This document shows, in pieces, positions 53,783 through 61,162 of a stretch of DNA of 64,000 bases. Origin of the DNA: Caulobacteraceae bacterium. GTDB lineage: Bacteria; Pseudomonadota; Alphaproteobacteria; Caulobacterales; Caulobacteraceae. Positions within the stretch are counted from its first letter, which is position 1; the number at the start of each line of letters is the position of its first letter. The notes below the pieces were generated by a model. That model searched no databases, was not told the origin of the DNA, and worked only from the letters and a program-made list of their open reading frames with translations. The position numbers were made by a program, and so were the translations under genes. The stretch is taken from contig CANJPZ010000012.1 of the NCBI GenBank assembly GCA_947476325.1, forward strand, positions 1-64,000, read 5' to 3'.

Positions 53783-54289
53783 ATGACCCTTTCGATGTAC
53801 CAGGCTTCGGTTCCCGTTCTGCTGCGCGCCCTGAACAATCTTTCGGCGATCCTCACCAAGGGCGCGGCCTCCGCCGAGGCCCGGAAAATCGATCCTTCCG
53901 TACTGATCAACGATCGCCTCGCGCCTGACATGCTGCCCCTGTCGCGCCAGGTCCAGATCGCCTGCGATGGCGCGACGCGCGGCGCCTGCCGTCTGGCCGG
54001 CGAGCCGATTCCCTCGCGTCCCGACACCGAAACCACCTTCGATGAACTGCAGGCCCGCATCGCGGTGACCATCGAGTTCCTCAAGACCTTCAAGCCAGAG
54101 CAAATCGATGGCTCTGAAGGGCGCACCGTGGTCATGCCGATGCGCGATGGCGAGATCACTTTTACCGGCCAGGAATTCCTGTTCGGCTTTGTCCTGCCCA
54201 ATGTCTATTTCCACGTCACCACCGCCTACCTCATCCTGCGCCACAACGGCGTGGAACTGGGCAAGGCTGACTACATCGGCTCGAAGTAG
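53783..54289 (+). CDS. DUF1993-family protein
   Basis: A 168-residue cytoplasmic helical protein. MYQASVPVLLRALNNLSAIL, RLAPDMLPLSRQVQIACDGATRGACRLAG and LFGFVLPNVYFHVTTAYLILRHNGVELGKADYIG are the characteristic blocks. The fold is DinB-like (four-helix bundle), but the usual metal His triad is not obvious. Function unknown. A strong hairpin follows. Confidence 0.9.
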   Translation: MTLSMYQASVPVLLRALNNLSAILTKGAASAEARKIDPSVLINDRLAPDMLPLSRQVQIACDGATRGACRLAGEPIPSRPDTETTFDELQARIAVTIEFLKTFKPEQIDGSEGRTVVMPMRDGEITFTGQEFLFGFVLPNVYFHVTTAYLILRHNGVELGKADYIGSK

Positions 54290-54296
54290 GACGCTG

Positions 54297-54333
54297 AGCG
54301 GCGGAGGGGTTCTCTTTGCGCCCCCCCGCCGCT
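54297..54333 (+). terminator. GC-rich hairpin between DUF1993 gene and fabI
   Basis: An 8-bp stem (54297-54304 with 54326-54333), one mismatch, then four more G-C pairs (54306-54309 with 54321-54324) around an 11-base loop. It begins eight bases after the DUF1993 stop. No T-run follows, so termination is likely but not certain. Confidence 0.55.
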
Positions 54334-54365
54334 AAACCAGCGCCATAAAGAAGGAGCCCCGCGCC

Positions 54366-55187
54366 ATGGCCGACGATTACGCCTTTCCGACCGGAGATCT
54401 GATGCGGGGCAAGAAGGGCCTTGTCATGGGGGTCGCCAACCACAACTCCATCGCTTACGGCATCGCCGCCCAGCTGGCGGCCCAGGGCGCCGAGATGGCC
54501 TGGACCTACATGGGCGAGAGCCTCGAGCGGCGTGTGCGTCCCCTGGCCGAGGGGCTGGGCGTCAAGCACCTGATCGCCTGCGACGTCGCCGACGACGCCT
54601 CGATGGATTCAGCCTTCGCCGAAATCAGCAAGGTGCTGGGCGGCCTGGATTTCGTCGTCCACTCCATCGCCTTCGCCAACAAGGACGAGCTCAAGGGCAG
54701 CTTTGTCGACAACACCACCCGCGACGGGTTCCTGACCGCGATGAACATCTCGGCCTACAGCTTCGTCGACGTGGCGCGCCGGTCGGCCCCGCTGATGGCC
54801 AATGGCGGCTCGATGATCTGCATGACCTATCTGGGCGCAGAGCGGGTCATCCCCAACTACAACACCATGGGCGTGGCCAAGGCCGCGCTTGAGGCCTCGA
54901 CGCGCTACATCGCCCGCGACCTGGGACCGAAGGGGATCCGGGTCAACGCCATCTCGGCGGGCGCCATGCGCACCCTGTCCCTGGCCGGCATCTCCGGCGG
55001 GCGCGGGATGATCGCCCAGGGCCGCGCCTTCTCGGCCATGAAGGAAGACACCTCGATGGAAGGCGTGGCGGGCGCCGCTCTGTGGCTGCTGTCGGACCTT
55101 GGAAAATCCACCACCGGCGAAATCGTCCACGTCGACGCCGGCTTCCACATGATGGGCATGAGCGCCGACGACGAGGCTGAGGGCTAA
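54366..55187 (+). CDS. fabI: Enoyl-ACP reductase FabI
   Basis: A 273-residue NADH-dependent enoyl-ACP reductase that completes each elongation cycle of fatty acid synthesis. The atypical SDR glycine motif GVANHNSIAYGIAAQLA, the SIAFANKDELKG segment and the catalytic Tyr and Lys in YNTMGVAKAALEAS are present. AAGGAG sits nine bases before ATG 54366. It is monocistronic, between a hairpin and the long non-coding region. Triclosan-type inhibitors target this enzyme. Confidence 0.96.
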   Translation: MADDYAFPTGDLMRGKKGLVMGVANHNSIAYGIAAQLAAQGAEMAWTYMGESLERRVRPLAEGLGVKHLIACDVADDASMDSAFAEISKVLGGLDFVVHSIAFANKDELKGSFVDNTTRDGFLTAMNISAYSFVDVARRSAPLMANGGSMICMTYLGAERVIPNYNTMGVAKAALEASTRYIARDLGPKGIRVNAISAGAMRTLSLAGISGGRGMIAQGRAFSAMKEDTSMEGVAGAALWLLSDLGKSTTGEIVHVDAGFHMMGMSADDEAEG

Positions 55188-55222
55188 CCCGCGCTCAGGC
55201 CGCGAGGCCTAGACCCTTTATT

Positions 55223-55332
55223 CCGCTCATCCCGGCGAATGCCGGGAACCAGATCGTGTGACGATCAGATTGGGTGCTGACCTCAAAGCCGTCAGGCTGA
55301 ATCTGGGTCCCGGCAGTCGCCGGGATGAGCGG
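55223..55332. repeat. REP/BIME-like inverted repeat
   Basis: Two 32-base arms (55223-55254 and 55301-55332) are inverted copies with two mismatches, separated by 46 bases. Each arm itself contains a hairpin (CCCGGC-GAAT-GCCGGG and CCCGGC-AGTC-GCCGGG). This nested structure is typical of REP elements mobilised by RAYT transposases. A shorter related piece occurs at 4171-4193. Confidence 0.8.
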
Positions 55333-55340
55333 TTTGAGGG

Positions 55341-55402
55341 GGTAGCGCGACCCGCGGCGCTCAAGCAGCGAGGCAGCGCCGAGCGGTAGCGCAACGCAAG
55401 AT
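55341..55402 (+). repeat. Dispersed intergenic repeat, copy 1
   Basis: Contains GGCGCTCAAGCAGCG and AGCGGTAGCGCAACGCAAGATG, which recur with few changes at 62249-62307 after the GNAT gene (CGCGCTCAAGTAGCG and AGCGATAGCGCGACGCAAAAATG). The TAGCGC(G/A)AC decamer also appears within this copy near 55343. No coding potential seen. Confidence 0.6.
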
Positions 55403-55410
55403 GTCAAAAA

Positions 55411-55438
55411 GCCCGCACGCCAGGGGGGACGTGCGGGC
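55411..55438 (-). terminator. Intrinsic terminator facing the minus strand
   Basis: A 9-bp stem (55411-55419 with 55430-55438) around a 10-base loop. On the minus strand it is followed by TTTTTGACA, the signature of an intrinsic terminator for leftward transcripts. The nearest leftward gene ends at 55681, 243 bases away, which would mean a long 3-prime UTR or a separate small transcript. Confidence 0.7.
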
Positions 55439-55635
55439 CTTCAAGAGGGGCTTGCTGTCGGCCGGGCGACCCTGGCAATCCAGGGGGGCTGGGGGGGCTG
55501 TTCAGGATCCGGGACCTCCGGGGCCGTCCAGCCGACAATCGATTTATCGCGGCGCAAACTGGCGGGCGAAAGGCCGGAATAAGGTCATTTCGTGTTCCGG
55601 ATTACGCTGTTCGCATCGCAAATCGGCTTTGATTG

Positions 55636-55662
55636 GGCTAGGCGGCGGCGAACCGCCCAGCC
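55636..55662 (-). terminator. Hairpin after aminotransferase gene
   Basis: A 10-bp stem with one wobble pair (55636-55645 with 55653-55662) around a 7-base loop, 18 bases beyond the aminotransferase stop in its direction. No T-run follows, so it may stabilise the mRNA end rather than terminate. Confidence 0.45.
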
Positions 55663-55680
55663 TTCGCACTTATTGAAGCC

Positions 55681-56838
55681 CTAGCCGTTGAATCCGCAGA
55701 TCGCCGCGATGATTCGATCCTGGTCGGCCGGCGCCAGATAGGGATGCATGGGCAGGGCCAGCACCGTCCCGGCCTTGGCTTCCGTCACCGGCAGGCCGTT
55801 GGGCTGGGGAAAGTGGGCATAGGGCGCCTGCTGGTGCATGGGCACGGGATAATAGACCGCCGTCGGAATCTCGTGGGCGCGCAGGTGGGCCGCCAGGCCG
55901 TCGCGGTTCTCATGCTCGATGACGTACTGGGCCCAGACCGATGATCCGCCGGCGATCACCCTGGGCGCCGCCAGGATGCGCCCTGACAGGCCCGCAGCAT
56001 AGCGATCGGCCACGGCGTTCCGCAGGGCGATCTCGTCGGCGAAGATCGCCAGCTTCTCCAGCAGGATCGCCGCCTGGATGGTGTCCAGCCGCGAGTTCAT
56101 GCCGATGCGCATGTTCAGATATTTGGGGTCGTGTTCGAAACTGTGACCGGCGGTGTCGATCTTCACCGCCTTGCCGTGCACGCGGTAGCTGTCCATCAGA
56201 TCCCAGTCGGCGTCCGATTTGGTCAGCACCGCCCCGCCGTCGCCATAGGCGCCGAGCGGCTTGGCCGGAAAGAAGCTGGTGGTCGCCGCGTCGGCCCAGG
56301 CGATCGGATGTTTGCCGTTCAGGGTGCAGCCGAACCCTTGCGCCGAATCGGCGATCAGTTTCAGGCCATGCCTGTCACAGATGGCGCGGATGGCCGGATA
56401 GTCGGCCGGCTGACCGAACAGGTCGACCGCGATAACCACTTTTGGCGTGAAGCGTCCCTTGGTCTTCACCGCGGCGATTGCGGCCTCAAGGGCGGCTGGA
56501 TCCATGTTGAAGGTGACCGGGTCGATATCGACGAACACCGGCGTCGCGCCCAGCCACGGCACGATCTCGGGCGTGGCGGCGAAGGTGAAGGACGGACAGA
56601 AGACCGCATCGCCCTCGCCAACACCCCAGGCCATCAGCGGCAGGGCCAGGGCGTCGGTGCCGTTGGCGCAGGACAGGGCCCGGCCCTGATCGCAGAAATC
56701 GGCCAGCGCCTTTTCGAACTGGCCAACTTCGGGGCCCATCACATAGCCGCCGTGGGCCAGGACTTTCGCGATGGCGGCGTCCACGGCCGGCTTGATCCGG
56801 CGCTGCTGGGCGGCAAGGTCGATAAAGGGAAGCATCAT
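55681..56838 (-). CDS. DegT/DnrJ/EryC1-family sugar aminotransferase
   Basis: A 385-residue PLP enzyme (start ATG 56838 or the adjacent 56835). PFIDLAAQQRRIKPAVDAAI is the family N-terminus, SCANGTDALALPLMA binds PLP phosphate, DSAQGFG holds the ring-contact Asp, and the Schiff-base Lys is in TSFFPAKPLGAYGDGG. MNSRLDTIQAAIL is also typical. It resembles WbpE-like enzymes that aminate 3-keto or 4-keto nucleotide sugars for O-antigen or capsule. No other polysaccharide gene is next to it, so the sugar is unknown. Confidence 0.9.
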   Translation of the reverse strand: MMLPFIDLAAQQRRIKPAVDAAIAKVLAHGGYVMGPEVGQFEKALADFCDQGRALSCANGTDALALPLMAWGVGEGDAVFCPSFTFAATPEIVPWLGATPVFVDIDPVTFNMDPAALEAAIAAVKTKGRFTPKVVIAVDLFGQPADYPAIRAICDRHGLKLIADSAQGFGCTLNGKHPIAWADAATTSFFPAKPLGAYGDGGAVLTKSDADWDLMDSYRVHGKAVKIDTAGHSFEHDPKYLNMRIGMNSRLDTIQAAILLEKLAIFADEIALRNAVADRYAAGLSGRILAAPRVIAGGSSVWAQYVIEHENRDGLAAHLRAHEIPTAVYYPVPMHQQAPYAHFPQPNGLPVTEAKAGTVLALPMHPYLAPADQDRIIAAICGFNG

Positions 56839-56960
56839 GGCGCGCTGTCTAGTCGCCGCCGACTCCCAGGCCAAACAAAAACCTGTAACCGCTTGTAACC
56901 GATGGGCGTTGCGCGCCCGCTCAGCATCGGTAGTGTTCTGCTCAGCAGGAGTTTCCAATT

Positions 56961-58781
56961 TTGGCCAGCGCGTCCGAACCCGAAACCGTTCTCGAGATCG
57001 AAAACCTCGATGTCCGCTTTGATGTCTATGACGGCGAGGTCCACGCGGTGCGGGGCGTCTCCCTGAAAATTCACGCCGGCGAGACCCTCGGCGTGGTCGG
57101 CGAGAGCGGCTCGGGCAAGAGCCAGACCTTCCTGGCCGGCATGGGCCTGCTCGCCCGCAACGGCAGGGTCGGCGGCGCGTTCAGCTTCAAGGGCCAGAAC
57201 CTTCTCGGCCTGAGGGCCGCCGAATTGAACAAGGTGCGCGGCTCGAAGATCACCATGATCTTCCAGGACCCGCTCACGGCCCTGACCCCCCACATCCGCA
57301 TCGGCGACCAGATCGCCGAGCCCCTGCGCGAACACTTGGGGATGACCGATCAGGCCGCCCACAAGGAAGCTGCTGAGTGGCTCGGCCGCGTGCGCTTTTC
57401 CGACATCGCCCGGCGCATGACCCAGTATCCGCACGAATTGTCCGGCGGCATGCGTCAGCGTGTGATGATCGCCGCCGCCATGGCCTGCCGGCCGGCCCTG
57501 CTGATCGCTGACGAGCCGACCACGGCGCTGGACGTCACCGTCCAGGCCGAAATCCTCGACCTGATGGACGAGCTCAAGCGCCAGACCGGCACGGCCATGG
57601 CCCTGATCACCCACGACATGGGCGTCATCGCCCGGATGGCCGACCGTGTCTGCGTGATGAAGGACGGCGCCTATGTCGAGGAGGGCCCTGTCGCGACCAT
57701 CTTCACCCGCCCGAAATCGGACTACACCCAGCTGTTGCTGGCCGCCGTGCCCCGGCCCGACCGCGACGACCGCGGCGGCCGGCCCTCGCCCCGCCCGGTG
57801 GCCAGGGACGCGCCCATCGTCGTCGAGGGCCGCGACATCAAGGTCGACTTTGATCTGCGTGGCGGTTTCCTGAGCAGGAAGCAGACCCTGCACGCCGTCG
57901 ACGGCGTCAACCTGTTCATCCGCCAGGGCGAGACGCTGGGCGTGGTCGGTGAAAGCGGCTCAGGCAAGTCGACCCTGGCGCGCGCCATCCTGCAGCTGCT
58001 GCCGCTGGGCGCGGGCGCCCTGAGCGGTACGGTCACCGTCCTTGGCCGCGACCTGACCGCCGCCGACCAGGCGGCCTTGCGCGCCTCGCGCAAGGACCTG
58101 CAGATCGTCTTCCAGGATCCCCTGGCCAGTCTCGATCCGCGCATGACCATCGGCGAGTCCATCTCCGAGCCCCTGCGCGTCCACCAGCCCGGCCTCGACC
58201 GGGCCGGCCGCGAGGCCGCCGCCCGCGCCATGATGGGCGAGGTCGGTCTGGCCGAGGGCCTGATCAACCGCTATCCGCACGAGCTGTCCGGCGGCCAGAA
58301 CCAGCGGGTCGGCATCGCCCGGGCCATGATCCTGAAACCGAAACTGGTGATCTGCGACGAGGCGGTTTCCGCCCTCGATGTCTCGGTCCGCGCCCAGATC
58401 ATCGACCTTTTGATCGAGCTGCAGAAATCCATGGGCCTGGCCATGATGTTCATCAGCCACGACCTGGCCGTGGTCCGCGAGATCAGCCACCGGGTGATGG
58501 TCATGTATCTGGGCCGGGTCATGGAGCTGGCCAGCCGCGAGGCGCTCTATGGCGAGCCCGTGCACCCCTATACCCGCGCCCTGTTGTCAGCCGCCCCGAT
58601 CGCCGATCCGACCAAGGCGCGGCTTCGCGAGCGCATCCACCTTTCCGGCGATCAACCCAGTCCGCTCGACCCGCGCAGCGCCTTCCGCTTCCTGCCCAGC
58701 CGGGCCGACACGCCCGGCGCCGCCCTGCCGCAACTGAAGGAAGTCGCACCGGGGCATTGGGCCGCGGAGTTTGAGGGGTGA
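56961..58781 (+). CDS. Dual-ATPase oligopeptide-type ABC transporter protein
   Basis: A 606-residue fusion of two ABC ATPase domains, as in YejF and the DppD/DppF pair. First domain: Walker A GESGSGKSQ, signature LSGGMRQR, Walker B LLIADEPTTALD. Second: GESGSGKST, LSGGQNQR, LVICDEAVSALD. Both carry oligopeptide-type C-terminal extensions. The start is TTG 56961. It would energise peptide or microcin uptake, but no permease or binding-protein gene lies beside it. Both halves look catalytically competent. Confidence 0.92.
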   Translation: MASASEPETVLEIENLDVRFDVYDGEVHAVRGVSLKIHAGETLGVVGESGSGKSQTFLAGMGLLARNGRVGGAFSFKGQNLLGLRAAELNKVRGSKITMIFQDPLTALTPHIRIGDQIAEPLREHLGMTDQAAHKEAAEWLGRVRFSDIARRMTQYPHELSGGMRQRVMIAAAMACRPALLIADEPTTALDVTVQAEILDLMDELKRQTGTAMALITHDMGVIARMADRVCVMKDGAYVEEGPVATIFTRPKSDYTQLLLAAVPRPDRDDRGGRPSPRPVARDAPIVVEGRDIKVDFDLRGGFLSRKQTLHAVDGVNLFIRQGETLGVVGESGSGKSTLARAILQLLPLGAGALSGTVTVLGRDLTAADQAALRASRKDLQIVFQDPLASLDPRMTIGESISEPLRVHQPGLDRAGREAAARAMMGEVGLAEGLINRYPHELSGGQNQRVGIARAMILKPKLVICDEAVSALDVSVRAQIIDLLIELQKSMGLAMMFISHDLAVVREISHRVMVMYLGRVMELASREALYGEPVHPYTRALLSAAPIADPTKARLRERIHLSGDQPSPLDPRSAFRFLPSRADTPGAALPQLKEVAPGHWAAEFEG

Positions 58782-58866
58782 GCCGCTAGGCCCCACCATC
58801 GCAATCCCACCGCAATCTCCGCGCAGAACAGTCTGCGACATCCCCCGCCCCGCCCGGAGACCCGGC

Positions 58867-59334
58867 TTGAACAGACTGTCCGCCCTCTTCGTGCTCGCCC
58901 TGGCGATCTTCGCTGGCTCAGCCGCAGCCGCGAAACAGACCCCGGGTCCTGACCTGCGCGTCTTTGGCCTGCAGCCGCTGCACTGGGGCATGAGCGCCGA
59001 CGAGATCAGGGCCGCCTTGCCGGGCCTGACAGGCGACGGCGCGGCGATGCTGGAAAAGCCGGACTACGTCTTTTCCGGTTGCCACTTCGCCCTGCGGCTG
59101 GAGCTGGCCCGGAACCGTCTGGTCGCCATCACGATGAACTCCGACCTGGCCAACGCCACCTGCGACGTTCAGATCGGCGCGGTGATCGACGCCGCCTACG
59201 GCCCGGCCTACGACATGCAGCTGGGCACGGGCGATGCGCTGCTCAGCTGGCCTGGCGCCACCAACATCACCTTCTACCGCACCCTGGAAGACCTCACCCA
59301 CGGCGAGATCACATTCCGCCAGGACGGCAAATAG
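58867..59334 (+). CDS. Exported hypothetical protein
   Basis: A 155-residue exported protein. TTG 58867 is the likely start: GGAGA lies seven bases upstream and it gives signal peptide MNRLSALFVLALAIFAGSAAAA. The mature protein has GLQPLHWGMSADEIRAALPGL, a domain opening seen in several small periplasmic proteins, and two Cys residues (FSGCHFALRL, NATCDVQIG) likely to pair. I do not recognise a named family. Function unknown. Confidence 0.7.
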   Translation: MNRLSALFVLALAIFAGSAAAAKQTPGPDLRVFGLQPLHWGMSADEIRAALPGLTGDGAAMLEKPDYVFSGCHFALRLELARNRLVAITMNSDLANATCDVQIGAVIDAAYGPAYDMQLGTGDALLSWPGATNITFYRTLEDLTHGEITFRQDGK

Positions 59335-59413
59335 CTGCCGATCGTCCGTTTGGCCGCCACGCCATAACGCGCTAGGCTGAGCGTCTGGCGATCGTTCTTC
59401 GGGGAGGTTGAAG

Positions 59414-60625
59414 GTGAGCCGCAGACAACCAACGCGCACGTTCATGGTCGGGCTCTGCGCGGCCGGCGTCGCCGTGACTCCTTTCTGGACCAGCGCCAGC
59501 CTTGCGCAGCAGGCGGCCCAGACCGTCGATGTGACGACCGTCTCGCCCCTGGTCATCACCCCCGGACCTCAGGTCGGCGCCGGCGCGACCTTCTTCTCGC
59601 TTCAGGATCTCTCCACCGCGGCGCTCGACGCCCGGGCCGAGGCCGCGGCGGCGCGCGACGCCGGGCGCGAATGCAAGTCAAACCAGGACGGCGCCTCGCA
59701 GTCCGAAGCCAATGGCGACTTCACCCTGGAGGCGCTCTACAACACCGAAAGCACGGTCCAGTTTGCCCTGCAGACCGCCGCCGAGGCGGCCCAGGCCGCG
59801 ACGCAGGTCGCGCTGGACGCGCGGTCCGGCGGACGCGATTCCGCCGCCGCCGAACTGGCCCGGCAGACTGCGGTCAAGGCCTATCAGGCGGCCAGCGCCC
59901 GGGCGGTTGAGGCCCACCTTCGGGTCGCTGATCTGCAGGACCAGATGCGTCTGCACCGCGATGAGAATCCGCGCCAGCTGCAGGCCTATGTGGATGCGAA
60001 AACCCTGGAGCGCTCGCGCAACGGCGGCGTCGCCGGCGTGTTTGTGCCGGACCAGTACAAGGACCTGGCCCTGTCCGACATCGCCGCCCAGGCCGGGCAG
60101 GACAAGGGCGCCGAAGTGCTGAAGATATCGGGGCGCATCAGCAACCCGCGCAAGGGCGCCATCGCCATTCCGCCCATGTGGTTCACCGCTGTCGACCGCT
60201 ATGGCACGCCGCTGAAATCCCAGCAGACCATCCCTGAACATCAGGGCCGTATCCCGCCGGGCGGCAGCCTGCCCTTTACCTTTGAACTCAAGCCCATGCC
60301 CGACAAGACCGCGCGGGCGGTTGTCACCTTTGCGCCGCAGAACCGTCCGCCACTCTACATGCCGGCCTCGATGTTCTGCGCCGGCGCCGGCGCGGGCGGA
60401 ACACCGCCACCACCCGCCCAGACCGGACCGGGTGACGGCGGCGGCGGACGGGCTGGCGCAGGCGCCGGACGGGCAGGCGCCGGGCGCGCCGGCGGCGCGG
60501 GCCGTGGCGGCATCGGCGGCCGAGGTGGCGGGCGAGGCGGTCTGGGCGGAGGCCGGGGCGGCCTGGGTGGCGGACTGGGGGGCCGGGGCGGCGGCGGCGG
60601 AACGCCGGGCGTCACCGGCGGCTGA
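59414..60625 (+). CDS. Exported protein with Gly/Arg-rich tail (paralogue of 33364-34341)
   Basis: A 403-residue exported protein. GTG 59414 is chosen because GGGGAGG ends six bases upstream; TTG 59408 would be too close. Signal peptide ends SLAQ. Shared with the gene at 33364-34341: VTTVSPLVI, GAGATFF, LEALYNTE, ELARQTAVKAYQ, EAHLRVAD, GVAGVFVP, AVDRYGTPLK and DKTARAVVTFAP, ending in a final Cys. The helical middle and DUF3426/FxLYD-like beta domain are the same. Unique here is a 75-residue Gly/Arg/Ala tail (GRGG and GLGG repeats). Function unknown. Confidence 0.75.
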   Translation: MSRRQPTRTFMVGLCAAGVAVTPFWTSASLAQQAAQTVDVTTVSPLVITPGPQVGAGATFFSLQDLSTAALDARAEAAAARDAGRECKSNQDGASQSEANGDFTLEALYNTESTVQFALQTAAEAAQAATQVALDARSGGRDSAAAELARQTAVKAYQAASARAVEAHLRVADLQDQMRLHRDENPRQLQAYVDAKTLERSRNGGVAGVFVPDQYKDLALSDIAAQAGQDKGAEVLKISGRISNPRKGAIAIPPMWFTAVDRYGTPLKSQQTIPEHQGRIPPGGSLPFTFELKPMPDKTARAVVTFAPQNRPPLYMPASMFCAGAGAGGTPPPPAQTGPGDGGGGRAGAGAGRAGAGRAGGAGRGGIGGRGGGRGGLGGGRGGLGGGLGGRGGGGGTPGVTGG

Positions 60626-60636
60626 GGAACCCGGCT

Positions 60637-61023
60637 CTACGGCTTGATGATGTTCTGGGCGCCGTTGCGGACGCTCAGGGTGATGTTGGTGCCGGGCCGC
60701 TGGGTCGAGACGTTGACGCCGGAATAGAGGCGAATACCCGGATTGGTCTGGTTGTCCATGAAGGCCACGCCCGATCCGTCCTTGTTGGCCCCGAACTCGG
60801 TGCGGATATTGCCCTGCGCGTCCCACATGCTGAAGGTCACATCACCGCCGGCTTCGGCCTTGAGCTGGCCGCGCAGCTTGCCGGACGAGTCCACCAGCTC
60901 GATCAGCTGGGTGCGAACCACCGGCTGCACCGCATCGACGGCGTTGGCCCGGCTGACGGCCAGGCCGGCCAGCAGGACGAAATTGACGGCGGTCAGGGCG
61001 ATGACCAGGCGGTTGGCTTTCAT
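60637..61023 (-). CDS. Hypothetical exported or anchored protein
   Basis: A 128-residue protein from ATG 61023 (AAAGGAG upstream). One N-terminal hydrophobic segment (LVIALTAVNFVLLAGLAVSRA) is a signal peptide or anchor. The rest reads as short beta strands with turns: LIELVDSSGKLRGQLKAEAGG, VTFSMWDAQGNIRTEFGANKDGSG, GVNVSTQRPGTN. This style of D-x-x-G-x-x-R strand repeats is seen in several small bacterial exported proteins that I cannot name. Two CTGTCA pairs lie just upstream. Confidence 0.7.
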   Translation of the reverse strand: MKANRLVIALTAVNFVLLAGLAVSRANAVDAVQPVVRTQLIELVDSSGKLRGQLKAEAGGDVTFSMWDAQGNIRTEFGANKDGSGVAFMDNQTNPGIRLYSGVNVSTQRPGTNITLSVRNGAQNIIKP

Positions 61024-61042
61024 GAACAGGCGACTCCTTTTC

Positions 61043-61084
61043 GTGACAGCACCATGACAAGGGAGTGTGACAGTGGCTTGACAG
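61043..61084 (-). promoter_or_regulatory. Two candidate Pho boxes (CTGTCA direct repeats)
   Basis: On the minus strand: CTGTCAA-gcca-CTGTCAC (61084-61067), six bases, then TTGTCAT-ggtg-CTGTCAC (61060-61043). Each pair is two 7-mers with a 4-base spacer, i.e. 11-bp periodicity, which is the PhoB box layout. They lie 19 bases before the ATG at 61023 and 79 bases before the divergent GTG at 61163. The closeness to the minus-strand start leaves no room for a normal -10 there, so the regulated gene is unclear. Confidence 0.55.
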
Positions 61085-61162
61085 TGCAACGGCCGCTTAA
61101 ACCCATCTGCAACCTCTGGTGCGTTAACCTCATCCCCTGACCGGTCTTGAGGGGTTACGCCT

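Larger units (their letters stand above)
55188..55680. other. Non-coding region with repeats and hairpins
   Basis: About 490 bases between fabI and the convergent aminotransferase gene hold no convincing gene. They contain, in order, a REP-like inverted repeat (55223-55332), a second dispersed repeat (55341-55402), a terminator facing the minus strand (55411-55438), a G-rich stretch (about 55480-55500) and a hairpin just after the aminotransferase stop (55636-55662). Confidence 0.7.
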
